From contig NC_086257.1 of assembly GCF_021018805.1 (NCBI RefSeq), forward strand, positions 21,303,193 to 21,367,192: a stretch of 64,000 bases of DNA. Direction: 5' to 3'. Positions 38,294 through 51,700 of the stretch are shown here, in pieces; the first letter of the stretch is position 1, and each line of letters begins with the position of its first letter. The position numbers and the translations under genes were made by a program. This stretch comes from Prinia subflava. Its lineage: Eukaryota; Chordata; Aves; Passeriformes; Cisticolidae. The notes beneath the pieces were generated by a model. It saw only the letters and a list, made by a program, of their open reading frames with translations, had not been told where the DNA came from and did no database searches.

Positions 38294-40388
38294 TGAACAT
38301 GGAGCATCCCAGCTCATCACCTTGATTAGGCTTTGACCATTTCAAACCTGACAAGAAGCCTTGCTGAACTCTGACCTTTTGGTCTTGTGTGCAAGTACTG
38401 TGTAGCACACAAAGCTCTTATAATAAGCAATTCACATTAGTTCTGAAACTGTCACAAGAAAATGAATTGCTTTTTTTTTTCCCCTTTTCCCCACAGTTGC
38501 TTTTTATTGATTAGATGATGAGGAGGGAGTGAGAAGTCTGTACTTTAATAGCTAAATCTCAATCTCTTCTAAGAGCTGAGTTTATGGCTGCAATAGGCTG
38601 CCAAATGAGTTTGCTACAGTCTAGTGCTCTGCTTGCACGCAGGCTGGCTGCCACCCTTTCCACTGGCAGGAACCTGCTACAGGATTAAAAACATTATTAA
38701 AATGTTTTTATTAAAGTGCCTGTTACAGTCAGTAAGATTGCTTTAAATTTTTCTAAACATCTAGAAGCAGCAATCCAAATGAGAATAGTGAAGGGACTGT
38801 GGAGAGCAGGATTTTAAAAGCATGAACTTCTTTACAAGAATATTTAAAATGCCCACCTCTGCTGTATTATATCACCTGTCCCAAACACATCTTAGCTTGA
38901 GGGATTTCCAGATTTCGTTGTCTTTTTATGGACTATTCTTGTGCATTTGGGGTGGGATTGAATTATTTCAAAGTCTGGAGTTATCTGTGTTTATAAGTGG
39001 TGGGGAGATGTTTCTTGTCATGGTTGCATGAGGAATTTGCCAACTTTTTTCATCCTGCTGGGAGTCAGTACCTCCCCTGGGCCTCATTCTCTGAGAAACT
39101 CCTGTATATGTGGGCACAAGTGCTGTGTACACGTGTACTCATTCATGTGTGTGTGGGCACACAGAGATCCTGTTTACGCGTCATGCCCATGTTTCCTTTT
39201 GACTGTAGAAAAGAATATACTCATGTGCTCCTGCTCTGTGGTTTTGGGGACACAGCTCTTGCTTGTCACGCTCTAAAAGACAGCGAGCTGCCCCTGCTGA
39301 AGAGAATGGTGTTTAAAGAGCCAAAATTCCCCCTGCTGCTGCAGACTAATCTTGTCAGTAGAAGGATCAAGGGATTGAAGTGAACTGAAGATGAACTGGA
39401 ACTTCTGGAGTTTTAAATGTGTGAATATTTGAGCTACAACAGATTTTAAAAAAACCCACAAAAACAAAGGAAAAACTGCCCCACCCCAAAGCTGTTCTTA
39501 CCAAGGTTATATTCCAGGAACCCTTCACCTGTGGTATTCATTGTTTTCCCACCATGTGCTCCCTGCCATGGGAGCTCCCTTCTGAACTGTTTTTCTTCTC
39601 AGCTGCTAAAATAACGGTGGAAGGTGACCTAATTTTAACTGGTTCATATTTCTAACAATCAGTGGAAACTATGTGCCTGTAACGGCCTTTTCAAAGCGCC
39701 GTGTTTTTGTGGAGAGCAAAAAAGGGAAATAAGCTGGTGCTGCTGGTTGTGTGGCTCAGCTGATCGGGTTTCCTCTTGCTGGGTTCAATTCTTTCTGTGT
39801 GTTACCTCAAAGGGGAAAAAAACCACCCAGAAATGTCCCAAGTGTAGGCTGAACGTTTCTGTGTTCCTTTTCCCATGCTGTACAAGGGGAAAATCCTCCT
39901 CCTGACTGTTTTTAACTTGCTGGAGTAACTGGATTGTCCTCGGTGTGATTCATGTGGTGCTGGTGCCAGACGGGATGGTGACGGGGGTGGAGGGGAAAAC
40001 CTTGCTGTCCAAACCAAATTAGTAAGTATTGAGGTAGGAGCTCAGACTAAGCCTGACTTCACAGCTCTCTTAAACTGAAGTTCTGGAGTAGCACATGCTC
40101 TATAAACAAAAGGAGACTTTGATATAAAACATACATAACTGTTTATGGTGTCCCACCCTAAAACCCAGCGTGGAAATAAGATCTCTGCGATTCTTTTTCT
40201 CCAGATACCACCGCTGTATTTATCTCTTGCAGCAAAACAAATGGATCAACTTTCAAGACACACAGACCTTCTGGCTCCATTCTAAATCAGCCCTGAGAAG
40301 GGATCCATACCTAGGAGCAGCGTCCTCTGTAATTAGATGGTTATTCCACCACCATTTCCAAACCCCTCTCAGGCAGGGCTGGACTGTT

Positions 40389-40540
40389 CACAGAATCATT
40401 TCGTTTGGAAAAGGTCTTTAAGATTGAGTCCAGACAATAACCCAGGATTGCCAAACCCACCACTAAACCATGTCCCTAAGTGCCACATCTACACATCTGT
40501 TAAATCCCTGCAGGGGTGGTGACCTACCCCTCTGTGCTAT
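40389..40540 (-). mobile_element. CR1 LINE 3'-end fragment (different subfamily)
   Basis: Seen: CACAGAATCATTTCGTTTGG, then AAAAGGTCTTTAAGATTGAG, a block reading CCACTAAACCATGTCCCTAA and GTGCCACATCTACACATCTG. This is the reverse complement of a CR1 subfamily whose 3' end carries the 'ACTAAACCATGTCCCTAAGTGCCACATC' type block. It differs from the fragments in intron 1. The 5' limit is approximate. Confidence 0.9.
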
Positions 40541-43500
40541 GTTACCTGAGGGGCACCACTGCTGCCCTCCTAGAGGCTGTGTGTGCCTCTGGTTGTGTTT
40601 TTGGGTTCTGGTGCTGGCTGCCAGCCTGAGCTCTGCAGGTCCAACCTCTGTGCCCTCAGCCAGGAGCAGTCACCTGGTGAGCATCATCCTCCCTTCTCGT
40701 GGCTGGTCCCTCTCTGAAGCCAGAAAAGCAACTTTGCTGTTGGAAAGAGGCAGAATTGAGATGTTTATTCCAGGCAGGGGGTAATGTTTTATATCTGTGT
40801 GCTGCAGCCTTGATGTTTCCCCTACAAAATCTGATTTAGCAGCAATGTCTAAGACTGCTGCATGGCCACGTTTGTGCTGGAGACTGCAGGTGTCCTGGTG
40901 ATAACCAGCTGGCCTGCCCAGGAGCTGAGGGGAAAACGTGCAAGGTACAAACGTCCCATTGATCCCATGGGATAGAGGGCACGGTTGAGTTTTTCTGGCA
41001 GCCAAACAATCTCACAGCCCAGCAGGCTGAGGAGCCTGCAAAGTGTCTGGGAGTACCACAGTAACAGGAGCCGTCAGAGAGCAGGGATTCATGGAGCCAG
41101 CCTCAGCACATGCCTTCTCCTTGCTCCTAGGAGAGTTGTGTTGGCCAAGCCTGGTGCACCCTGAGAGCTCCCAGAAGGAGGGCACCCAGTGCCACAGCGT
41201 GTGCATCCTGCTTTGATCCTGCTTTAATCCTGCTTTCTGGGTCACAGTTTGGAGATCCCTTTCAGGTGCTTCTGTGCATCAAAGCCTTGTTCTCTGAGCT
41301 TTGTGCTTGAGGCAAAGGTAACTGGTTCGATTTGGCCTCTGCATTTTCAGGTAAAGGTGGTTCTTTGCTCAGGACAGCAGGTTAAAATATCCCTTTGGTT
41401 CTTCCCAGCTCTGGCCATACCCCAGTGACTCCTGGGTGCTGCAGGAGCCCTCAGCAGTGACCTCCTCTGCCCTCACTTCCCCAACCACAAGCTCTTCACT
41501 TTGGAAAAACGCAGAGAAATAACATTTCTTGTTCACTGCTTAACAATCTCTTGTGAATACTCGATTTTTATTTTAATGAGGGACCGCACTGGTGATGATT
41601 TATCTCTCTAATTGAATCGGAAGCTTTTCTTTATTTTCTAATGATCTTGCATCTGATGTTGCAGATTGTAAACTGGTTTTGATGAAAGACTGAGAACTTG
41701 CTAGCTTCTGTGCCAGACATTGTTGCAGTAGTGAATTTTTGTGTCCTTGGATTTTATTTTTGTTATAGGTGTTTAGGAAAATGACTATCAGGAATACAAT
41801 GAGTTGGACTTGGGAATTAAGTATTTGCCTCACTGGTTTTTAGCTGACAGCTGAAAGCAACTCCAAACACAAAACTCACTAAGATCCTTCAGAGCATTAC
41901 TTAAACTGCTCTGAGGAAATACTGCCTTTATGTCCCAGAACATTATTATTGTTGTTTATTTCTACTCTGCATGAGAGCAAACAAATACTCCTTAAAGTAC
42001 TGTGTGTGCTTAGATTGCCTGGATAGATCAAGGCCACAACCAGTGGGGTGTCCAGCACCAATAAATACGTGGGTTCAAAGGAAAAGGACACTGGGCTACT
42101 CAGAACTACCTGTCCAATAGATGGGTGTAAAGCCTGGGGACACAGGCAGTGGGCTACTTACTGTGCACTGAGTAAATGGAAAAGCAGAGAATCCAGTGTT
42201 TTTATGGGCTTAGCCATGGCCATTCCCACAGTGGCCCATGGATGGTGTCAGCCAAGAAGGATTTTGATGCAAGCCTTCGCAGTAGTGAGAAAAAAAACAG
42301 GAAATAGATCAGATGCTGACCTTTGTACCTCTCACCTTGTGTATTTTACAACTGCGAAGAAAATCATGTTGAGATTACATATTCACGTGTTTCTTCCCAG
42401 CTGTGCCAGGAGGACATTGGTCATTAATGCCAAGTGCTGCTTTGCCTTATGCCCTGGGGATGTTACTCTCCATTTACAGCTTCAGCAAGGTTTTTTTTTT
42501 TTTACAGGGTACAAGATAGAGTATGTGGGCACCTCTGTAACTGCACAATAACTATTGATTGCTTAATTATCTGGTAAATGCCATATAATCACCAAGCCAT
42601 TACACAGCAGTAGTCTGTGCTCTAATTTAGAGCGTGTGGGATCCACGTGCCACCCGTGTCAGCTGTGGCCCTCCAAGGAGCTCCTTTGCCATCACCATGT
42701 GATGGGGCAGGGCAGGGGAATCACCCCTGGGAGCCACCCCAGGGCAGGTGGAGCACCTCCACAGGTTCCTGTTTGCCCACAGGCTGTCCATGTCCTCTGC
42801 CAGCCCAAGTGAGGCAGCTGTTTGACGAGAAAGTGGTTTTTGCAATTGCTTTTTGTTGTGCTATGTCCGTCTTTCTGTCAGTCTGGGGTACAACACACAT
42901 GGGAAAAGACTGAAGAAATGCATCCCAGGGTCTTTAGTCAGGACTTGCGTATTGCCCAGCTGGTATTTGCCAGAAGTCAGGGCTGATCCACCTGGAGGCA
43001 AATGCCCAGGTTTGACCTAGTAGATGGAGATGTTCAGGTGTGTGGGTATTAGAAAGTGAATAAGATATTTGAAATCCAAGGTCACTTGTTGCTGGAGAGC
43101 TGGAAGCAGGGGGACTACTGGGACAATTTGGTTCCTGAGATGAACCTGTGGGAATGTCCCAGGCACAGGCCTGTGTTTGATGATGTTGTCTTGGAGTTTG
43201 CAGATGCCAGAGGAGGAGGGATGAGGCGTGTCCTGCATTCCTGGGTGCCGTTTGTGCACTCCATGTACAGTGGCATCCTTCCTCCTGGCATCCCCAGGCA
43301 TTCCAAGAGTGTAGACTAGTGTGGTAGCAGGTGAGCATTCTAAGGAAAGACTTTTAGAAGACTCCTTTTTCCTTAAACTTATTTTTGAGGATGGATATGA
43401 GGAAATAGAGTGTTTAACTTTTAACACTATTTTTTTAACTTGCCTGACATCTGTCTCAGTGGCTGCTGCTGATCAAGTGCTGGGCCCTTGCCTCAACCCT

Positions 43501-46500
43501 GGTGAGAACAGAAACTCTACAGGTTCCTGGGTCGTTATTAGGAGTTCATATAATTAGCCTGAGTCAAGAATGACAGTAATTGTTTTTAATCATCAGTTGG
43601 TTTATTGTTTCCCTTTCTGAAAGGCTGATGGTCAATAGCTCGATAATTAATCACAGTTGCTTTATCCGTGTGGAAGAAGCTACCATGCTGCACACAATTA
43701 GTATTTCCTGGGGATTGTTGCTGTAAAGAATTAACTGTAGTTTACATACACAGCTTTTACAGCTGCAGACTGACTGCTGTGCCTTGCTTGAGAGGCCAGA
43801 CTGAACAGTGCCTGCAGAGCAGGTCGTGCCACCCACCCTTGTCCCAACACCTGCCCTGCGGTGCTGGGTGCTGGTCCTGAGCACACCCAGGGCACCTGCT
43901 GCCCCCATTCACAGGCTGCTGAAGGAATCCAGAGCCCATCATCTTGCAGTCTAAACAAGCAGCTCTAACCCTAGACAGCTATTGCATTGGAAGGTGCACT
44001 GTGAGTGTTTCTCTTGTCCCACCTTAGTGTTTATTTAAATGAGCTGTAATATTGCAAGGTTGGGTGTGACTTGAGCAGAATCGGTGGTTCTGGTGTTGTA
44101 TCCTCAGCTTTGGGTCTTTTTTTATGTTTTCAAGCTCCTCAGAGGTTGCTTTTGCTGCAGGGCAGGCTGAGTGTAACCACACATGTGAATGTTTGTAGCC
44201 ATCCCTCCTCATGCTCTGATGGTCACCTCACATGAGGGGTTGCTCCCTCTGCCTTGGGAAGGTTCCTGGGTTTCCCCATGGTTTGATGCTGCTCTGAGAG
44301 CCTGCTCCAGGGGACTGAGGCACTGAGGACTGAGGGAAGCACTTTGTGCTTGCCCACCCTGCCCTGTCCCAGGCTCGTCCTTGCCCTGGGATGGTTTTGG
44401 TGTTGGCTGGACCGCTCACATCCAGACACAGACCCTTGTGGCAGGCACTGTCCGCTCGTCACCTTCAAGGTCAGGGATGGTCTGTGTGAGTCTGAATGGA
44501 TTTACAAGACTTACAAGCTGCTTCATAATCCTTCTGTATTACAAGCACAGTATGAAATACTAAGCCATTGTTTCTGCTGGGATGGCTCCGTGTGCTGGCA
44601 GAGAGGATGGTGGTGCTGCCATGTGGGGATGCTCACCAGGGCTGGGGTCTCCACTGCTTCCACAGGCACCACCTAGCAGGTGGTGCTGGGCTTTTATCAG
44701 CCCTTTCTGGGATGCAGGAAGGGGCTGGGCTGAAGTACTGGTGTGTGATAACTCCTGTAGCCTTATCAGAAGGAAAATGGGCAGCCTCAATTTATCATCT
44801 TCCCTATGATGTTATAGTAGTTCTGGAGGAGAGGGTCCTTCCCATGCTGACTCAAATGGAGTGTGTGTTTCTGAAACACAGATTTGTTTTTGCCATGCAG
44901 GCAAGGAAGTCTGAACTGAAAAACGCTTAAAATGATGCTTCATTCTTACAAAAAAAAAAAAAATTAAAAAACGCAAAAGCTTTGTTACCAGAGCAACTGG
45001 TACATCTTGTGCTGCTTCATTTTTCTGAAACACAGAGCGAGCCCTCAGCCCTCCCTCCCCCCCCCCAAGAAACCAGCCCCCACACACCTACGCACCAATA
45101 TGTCACATTAGCTTTGCTGCTTTCTGAATAATGTAAGGGAAAGGTGCTTTTTCAGGCCTAGAGAATGCAGGTTATAAAAGGTGATTAAAAACGTTTCTGT
45201 ATTGCCTCCCTTTAAATCTCTGTTCCCTTTCCCTCCCTGCCAGGTTTGTGAAGGGAAAGGACAGGGTGAAGGTCAGGAGCAGACTGATGCATCTGTGGAG
45301 TGACATTTGTCCAGTCTCCCTTGCATTACTGGATGCTCTGATTTTGTAAATACTGCACAGTTTTGCAGGACAAAAAAATATCTGCAATGTCTTAGGGTTA
45401 AGAAAGCTGCTTTTGAAGATGCCAGGTAAAGTCAGTGGTGCTGCAAAGCGTGGGGAATGTGATGGTGGGTTCTGCAGTGCTGTTTGTGTGGGTGCCAGGC
45501 ATGGATAGGGACAGAGGGAGAGCCCCCTCCTTGGCTTGTGGGTATTAGAAGGTGCTCTGTGCATGCAGCTGCCTTGCAGATAATGGGAGCAAGCACCACG
45601 TCCAGTGCCACGTTCTCCATCCCAGAGGAATGGCTGGACTGGGAACTCTGACTTGTCCTTTGTCAGGTCTTTTGTGAGGGCCCTGAAAGTGAGACGTGAG
45701 GGTGCAGTGTGGGGGAGGTGTTTAGAAAAGAGCCAGCTTTCAGAATTGGGGGTATTGGTGTGAAAGCATCACTCTGTTTTGGGAAGGGTGGCTCCTTGTC
45801 TGCTGAAGCTCCCGTTGCTCTGCTCGCTGTAGTATCTTACCAGCAGTATTTTACAAGGGTGTGGCTGTGGCTGGTGGGTGAGATGTGAGTGCTGTAAGGG
45901 TGGGTCACAAAAAACAATTGCTTTTAGGTTATATCCCTCTAATGGTAACCCTGGGCTGCAGGGCACAGGTGAGGAGCTTCTTGCTCTCAGCAGGAGCTGA
46001 TACCTGCTATTTTTGCAGTTCTAAACTTGGATATTATATTTAAGAAGTAATAGGCTCTTCTAGTGTATTGGAGCCTGGTGCAGTGCACAGGGAGCTGGGG
46101 GGCAGGTTCTCACTGCTGTGGACTTCTCCAGTGACCTTTGCCAAGTGCCTCCTCTCTTCTCCTTCCTCATCTTTCTATTGCCATCCCTGTCCTTACCCTT
46201 TCCTGATATAATCATAAACAGAGCAACACTGGGGTGGTCTGGGGGGGCAGAGCTGGGAGCTGCTGGGTGGTACCAGCATTGGAAATCCATCCATGAGGCC
46301 ATGGGGAGGCTGGGTGCCCCTGCACCAGCATTTTGGAAATAAAATGCTGGGAGCAGGGCTGATTCCCAGAGGAGCAAGTACAGCAGCTGCTACTAGGTCA
46401 GCTGAGGAAAACAACCGAGAGAAGCACTGAAAAGTAGGTTTTGGAGCTGGGAGGTGTTTTGTTCCTCCCAGCTCTGAAGGTGCCACTCTCAGCTAGGAAG

Positions 46501-48768
46501 GCACTTTTTAGAAAGCTTGCAGAAGGGGATGGGAGGAGCAGCAAGCTGTAAACGTTGGTCCAGGCTGTGGATTTGAAGCATTTGCGAATGCTGTGGTGTT
46601 TTGTCTTCAGGGACGTTTCTTGCTTGTCACTTTTTTATGTCACTCCAGATTTTGATGCAGCTTGACTTGTGGCTGACCCTGAGGACTCGGAGGCAAGTGA
46701 TGCCCACAGGGAGCCTGCTGGAACTCTGCAGCTTCTCCTGGTTATGCTTTGAAGGCTCACTGCAGAGAGAATGGTGTCTCTCTTGAAATCTGCCGTTTAT
46801 TCTTAGATTTACCTGGGAAGCCCTTTACACTAATTACCTAAAGATGGGAAGTGCCAAGCAAACACAGCCTGCTTCCAAATGTTGTGGGTTTTTTTCCTCT
46901 TCTTGCATAAGAATGGCAGATTGGTGTAAAAATTTTTTTTTGCTTTGTTTAAGTCTTCAGATTTTCTGTGTGTCTTCAGATGTCTTAAACTCCTCTGTTG
47001 CAATGTGCTCAAGGAAGTGTGTGGCTAGAAGCCCAGCTCCATCCTCACATGCCCTTGTCTCCAGCCCATCTCAGCTCATATGTGGGTGGCTGGGAAGGAG
47101 GTCAGTTTGGGCTGCAGACAGTGCTGCAGTTGGCTGGAGAAGGATGTGGGGGGACCTGAGCCTTTGCTGGCAGGAGCTGAGGTGAGCCCAGAGAGTCCTG
47201 TCAGGTGCCTCAGCCACCTCTCCCTGTGCCCAGGGCTCACCCTTGGGTGTGGAGCATCCCAGCCCCTGTGCTTACACAGTCATCTGCCTTGAGCACTGAT
47301 GTCCCAGTGATTGCCTGTGTTCTCAGACTTCCCAAGGTTTTTTTGCTCTCCACTGGAGCAGGGCAGTGCTCTTAAAGAAGTGTTGGTGGATGCTCCTTTC
47401 TCATGTGTCACCTTGGTTTTCCCAGCAGAGAGGTTGTGATGGGATTCATCCAGGAGACTCAGAAGTGGCCCACAGGTCTGCAAGAGGATGAGAAATTTAA
47501 GTGCTGGATTGGGGCTGGTGGGCTTTCTCTTGGTGTGAATCTCTGACATGGTATGGGGAAGCCCCAAACATTTAAAAAGCTGTGTCTGAGGAAAAGGTTG
47601 AACACGTCACCCTCAATGGCAAAGGAAACAGAGTTAAGCAGGTGTGCTGGGAGAGACCACCATCTCTTCTGCCCTGGTCTATGGGATCTGCAGAGTGAGA
47701 TTTGGACAGGGAGCCATTTCAGCCTTCCAGCTAAACTCTTCTTGCTGTGCATGCCCTTTTGAAAAGATGGGAGGTTTCCACTCCAGCATATCTTTAAGTT
47801 TTATAAGTTTTTATGCCAATGCTTTCCTTGGTGTTGCAGTTTCTCCCTGAGCAAAACCATTATTTGAGGATAAGATGCCTCATTCAGTACCTAACCTGAG
47901 CATTCAGAAGTCTCCAGCCAACCTCCCCCATCCCCACCTGGGACATAAAAACCTCTTCAGAATTTGAAGCTCTCAAGGACAACATGAAAAACTTGAAATG
48001 CATCTTTGTTTTCCAGAGGTAGTAATTCAATATAAGCAGTGATCAGGGCTTAGGAAAAATTGCAAATTCCCCTGGACTTGCCATTAGTCTCTTGTTTTTC
48101 TAGAGCAATTATAGCTGTAGTTGAAGTGGGCAGCACCAGTGGAAATGCCTTTGCGTTCCTGGACTTCAGAGATTTTCCCTTTCACACTTTAATTCAGCAG
48201 GTCCAGGATCAAGGCCAAACCTTTTCTTTTCTACATAACTAATAGAAAGACAGCCAGTTCAGCAGAATTTCTGTAAATAGCCTGTTCCAGATGAATTGTG
48301 AATTGTGTATGTGAATGCCAATAGGGCTAACACAAGGAACAGTTTGCCAAAGAAAATGGAAATCTTGTGTTAGAGAAACAGGCTTCTAAAACACAATGTC
48401 AGATTACATTTTTGGACTCTGCAGAAACATTGTTTGCTGTAGTCACGAAACTGCCCAAAATGCAGAAAAGTCTTGATCCGTAGCACTGCAGGACAGCATC
48501 CAGTGGGTGAGTCCTGGTCACACAGAAAACAGCATCAGCTGAAAGTTCTGCAGCAGCCCAACAGTGAGCCGGGCCATTGAACACCTGCTAGAAGAACTCC
48601 TCCAGTATTTTTAATGGTTTTTTAATTGAAGAAAGGCAGCATCTGTTGGGATGGTGATGGTGTGGTTTGGAGGTACTCTGTCTTTAGCATCCACACTGAT
48701 TTGGGGGCTGGAGGGGTGGTGGGCATCTCAGGGAGGTCACTCAGCTGGGCATGGCTGTCCCCAGCAGT

Positions 48769-48782
48769 GATGCTGTCCATGG
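48769..48782 (+). promoter_or_regulatory. RE1/REST-like partial site in intron 2
   Basis: Seen: GATGCTGTCCATGG, which contains an 11-bp exact match (GCTGTCCATGG) to the reverse-oriented RE1 consensus. The following half (AGTTCAG instead of TGCTGAA) is poor. A weak candidate only. Confidence 0.2.
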
Positions 48783-51700
48783 AGTTCAGCCCAGGAGCAG
48801 CTGGATTCAAGGTCTGTCACTGTTTAACCTTTAAAAGCCACTATGGATGGGGGAGGTACAATGTTCCTTCGTGGTGGCTCCTCAGACTGCAGATGGATTG
48901 TGTGCTGCTGTGCTGGATTGTGCAGTCCCAGGAGAGGCAGGTTGCAGCTTTCTGCCTGAGGAGGGGAGGGAGAGGCTGGTTCTCAAACCATTCATGTTTC
49001 TTTGGCCTGGGTTGGCTTGGGCTCTGTGAATCGTTGGCATTTAGCTTTGTGCAGAGAAAGCAGAATGCATTTGCTCCCCCAGGTTAATCACTACAGCACC
49101 ACCTCCATCTTCCAGCCTTTTTCTCCAATGTGACAATTTTGGGCATTTGGTTTGAGTCTTTTTTATTTGCACCTTCCCATTGTAGCTAAAACTTGGCATG
49201 GCCAAGGAAATTTAGTGTTTTAACCATGCTGTTCCACAACAGATACAGGGTTGCAGAAGAAACCTAGCAGGGGATTAGCCAGAGGGCTCACAGAAAGCAC
49301 AATTTTGGGCTACACCATGCGTCTAAGATTACTATTTTTCCTCCAAATCTGCCCTCTTTCTTCTAGAAAGAGCCCCAAACCTGTGATACAGTGCCTGGGG
49401 TTGTGTTTAGCAAGGACTCTGTATATCACCAGTTGGATTTAAAAAAAGTGGGGCAGTGTGTGAGCCCCACCCTGAGCTGGCTGAGCCCCTGGCAGTGGGA
49501 TGTACCTGCCAGTGAGGGTGCAAGAAGCCCCAGGCAGCTGTGAGGGCATCAGGAGGGGATGCAGCTCCTGGCATACAGCAGTGTGTGTGCTAATTACTGC
49601 CTTCATTAGTGCTAGGGAACGTTCCTTGGGCTCGGGGACCCCACAGCTGAGTTGGCATGGGGAGAAATCCAGTGATAGGCAAGAGCAAATGCTCTTGAAA
49701 GCTCCAGCAGTCGCTCTCAGTATTGGGTTTTCTTCTTCTTCCCTCATTGGTGACTGTCTACAACCTGTTTGGGAAGGCACTTGAGAAGAAATAAGGTAAT
49801 TACATAATTTAATAACAGATGTGAGAGTGCCATTCTGAACACACCAGCAGTGTGGAGGAGCCGGGGCTGTGGAACGTGACTTGTCTTGCACGGGAGGGAT
49901 TAATCACGTCAGCTCCTGGGAGACAGGTCTGCTGGAGAGGTGGTGGTGTTGGATGCACTGTTCATATCACTCAAATTAGACTGTGTGCAAGAACTAATAA
50001 AAACAGGAGAAGAGAATTCCAGCAGAAGGGATCAATAGCTTGAAAGCGTTTTAATTCAAAACTAGAAAAATGAGAGCGGTTATGGGCAAGGAGAGTATGT
50101 TAATAAAGGAAAATGAGTATTTGTTACTGCTGGTGTGAAATGAGATAATTTAAGAGATGTTCTAAGTGCCTTTTGTCATAGTTAATGCCTTTTGTTAGGT
50201 TTCCAAGCAAAATGGAGCCTGCGACTTTCAATTTCAGGGTTCTCAGATGATCAAAATACCATGGGGCAGCCTGATCATCTCATGCTTTACTGAAATGAGG
50301 TCATCAATAACTTTTGCCTGGGTGTGATTTACACAGTTGTCAGTGTCTGAATTGCCATAATACGTCTCTGCCCGGGAAAAATGCTGCATTTGGAGCAGGG
50401 AAAAAAAAACAACAAAGCAGTAGCTCTCTGTTCAGTTGGTTCACTGCTAATAATGGAAACAGAAAAATGATTACTTGTGATCCATTCAAATAGAAAGGCT
50501 CAGCCTCTAAAGCTGGAGGCATGGAAGCTGTTACAAGGTCAAGCAGTGTCCTTTAAGGAGAAACAGGTGGCAAATACTGTCAGTGGCAGATAGCACATCT
50601 GCAGCATCATGAAAAGTACATCTGAAATTAAGATTAAAGGTGCTTTGCACTCGTATGGAGAGGGGAGAAAGAGAAGCTAGAGATGAAATCAGAAAAAAGA
50701 GGATTAGCTTTTGGTGGGTGACAAGCAATAGCTCTGGCCAGGAAGAGATTTAAGCAGCAAAGTGCTCAGTAACCCAGGGAATTACCAAAGATTTCTGCAG
50801 CTGCTTCCAACTGATGGTCTTGAAGAGCCCAAAATCCTTTTTGTTTGAGCCTTTCTCTCACCCCAAGCCTGGGTGTGTATGTACACATGCAAAATCTCAT
50901 CTGCAGCCCCATATGTCAAGCTGGGAATGCAAATACCAGAGTCCCTGGTCATCCTCACTTGCAGGAGTCTGCTTTAATTTTAGATGCCTTAGTTTACACT
51001 GAGGCAAAAGGGGTCCTGACCTGCAGCTATGCTGGTAGACCTCGTTCTTTTGTTGACTTACACTGCAGGTCAGGGCACCAAGAGCAGCTTCTAAAAATGA
51101 AGTCATGTCTTGGCAGATGTTTTGATGTCTCTGTTTTCATAGATGGGGCTGGGAAGCTTTGCTGAAGGTCCTGCAGGAGAAACTGAATCTCTTGACTGAT
51201 GGGTATGCAGAAAAATTAGTTTATTTTAGGTGTTGAAGAGGATGGCATCAAGTTTTGTCAGTCCCATGATGCTGAGAAACCCTAGTTTGTGACGAGAGGT
51301 TTTGCTGTAACCTCTTGAGGAGCAGAAGGACTTTGACCCTTGATAACTGTGGTATGGCAGTGGTCTGGTATGTATTCACAGGTGGGAAATTTGGATTTGT
51401 GTTTCCAGCCTTAAGTGATCCCAAAGGAAAACACCTTCCCTGAAGCAGGAGGAGAAAGATGCAGGGAATCAAAAGTGCTTCTCCTGCAGCTTGGGAAAAC
51501 ACCACAGCCAACCAAAACCAGTGGGTTTGTCATTCAAATTGGACCCATCAGTACAAGATCTGGGGTTTATTCCATTGTGGGAGAAAGAGTGTGTTTGCAA
51601 ATCTCTCGAGCATTTGGGGGAACATTGTTGGTTTCCTGGTGGTGATCAGTGGTGCCCAGGGCTGCTGCTCTGCAGTTCTGCTTGCTTCCTCTGTGGCAAG

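Noticed and set aside
41324..41330. GGTTCGA, resembling a tRNA B box
   Set aside because: No matching A box, acceptor stem or cloverleaf could be drawn around it.
42048..42551. 167-codon open frame in intron 2
   Set aside because: Mixed composition with no recognisable domain, no splice context, and length within chance expectation.
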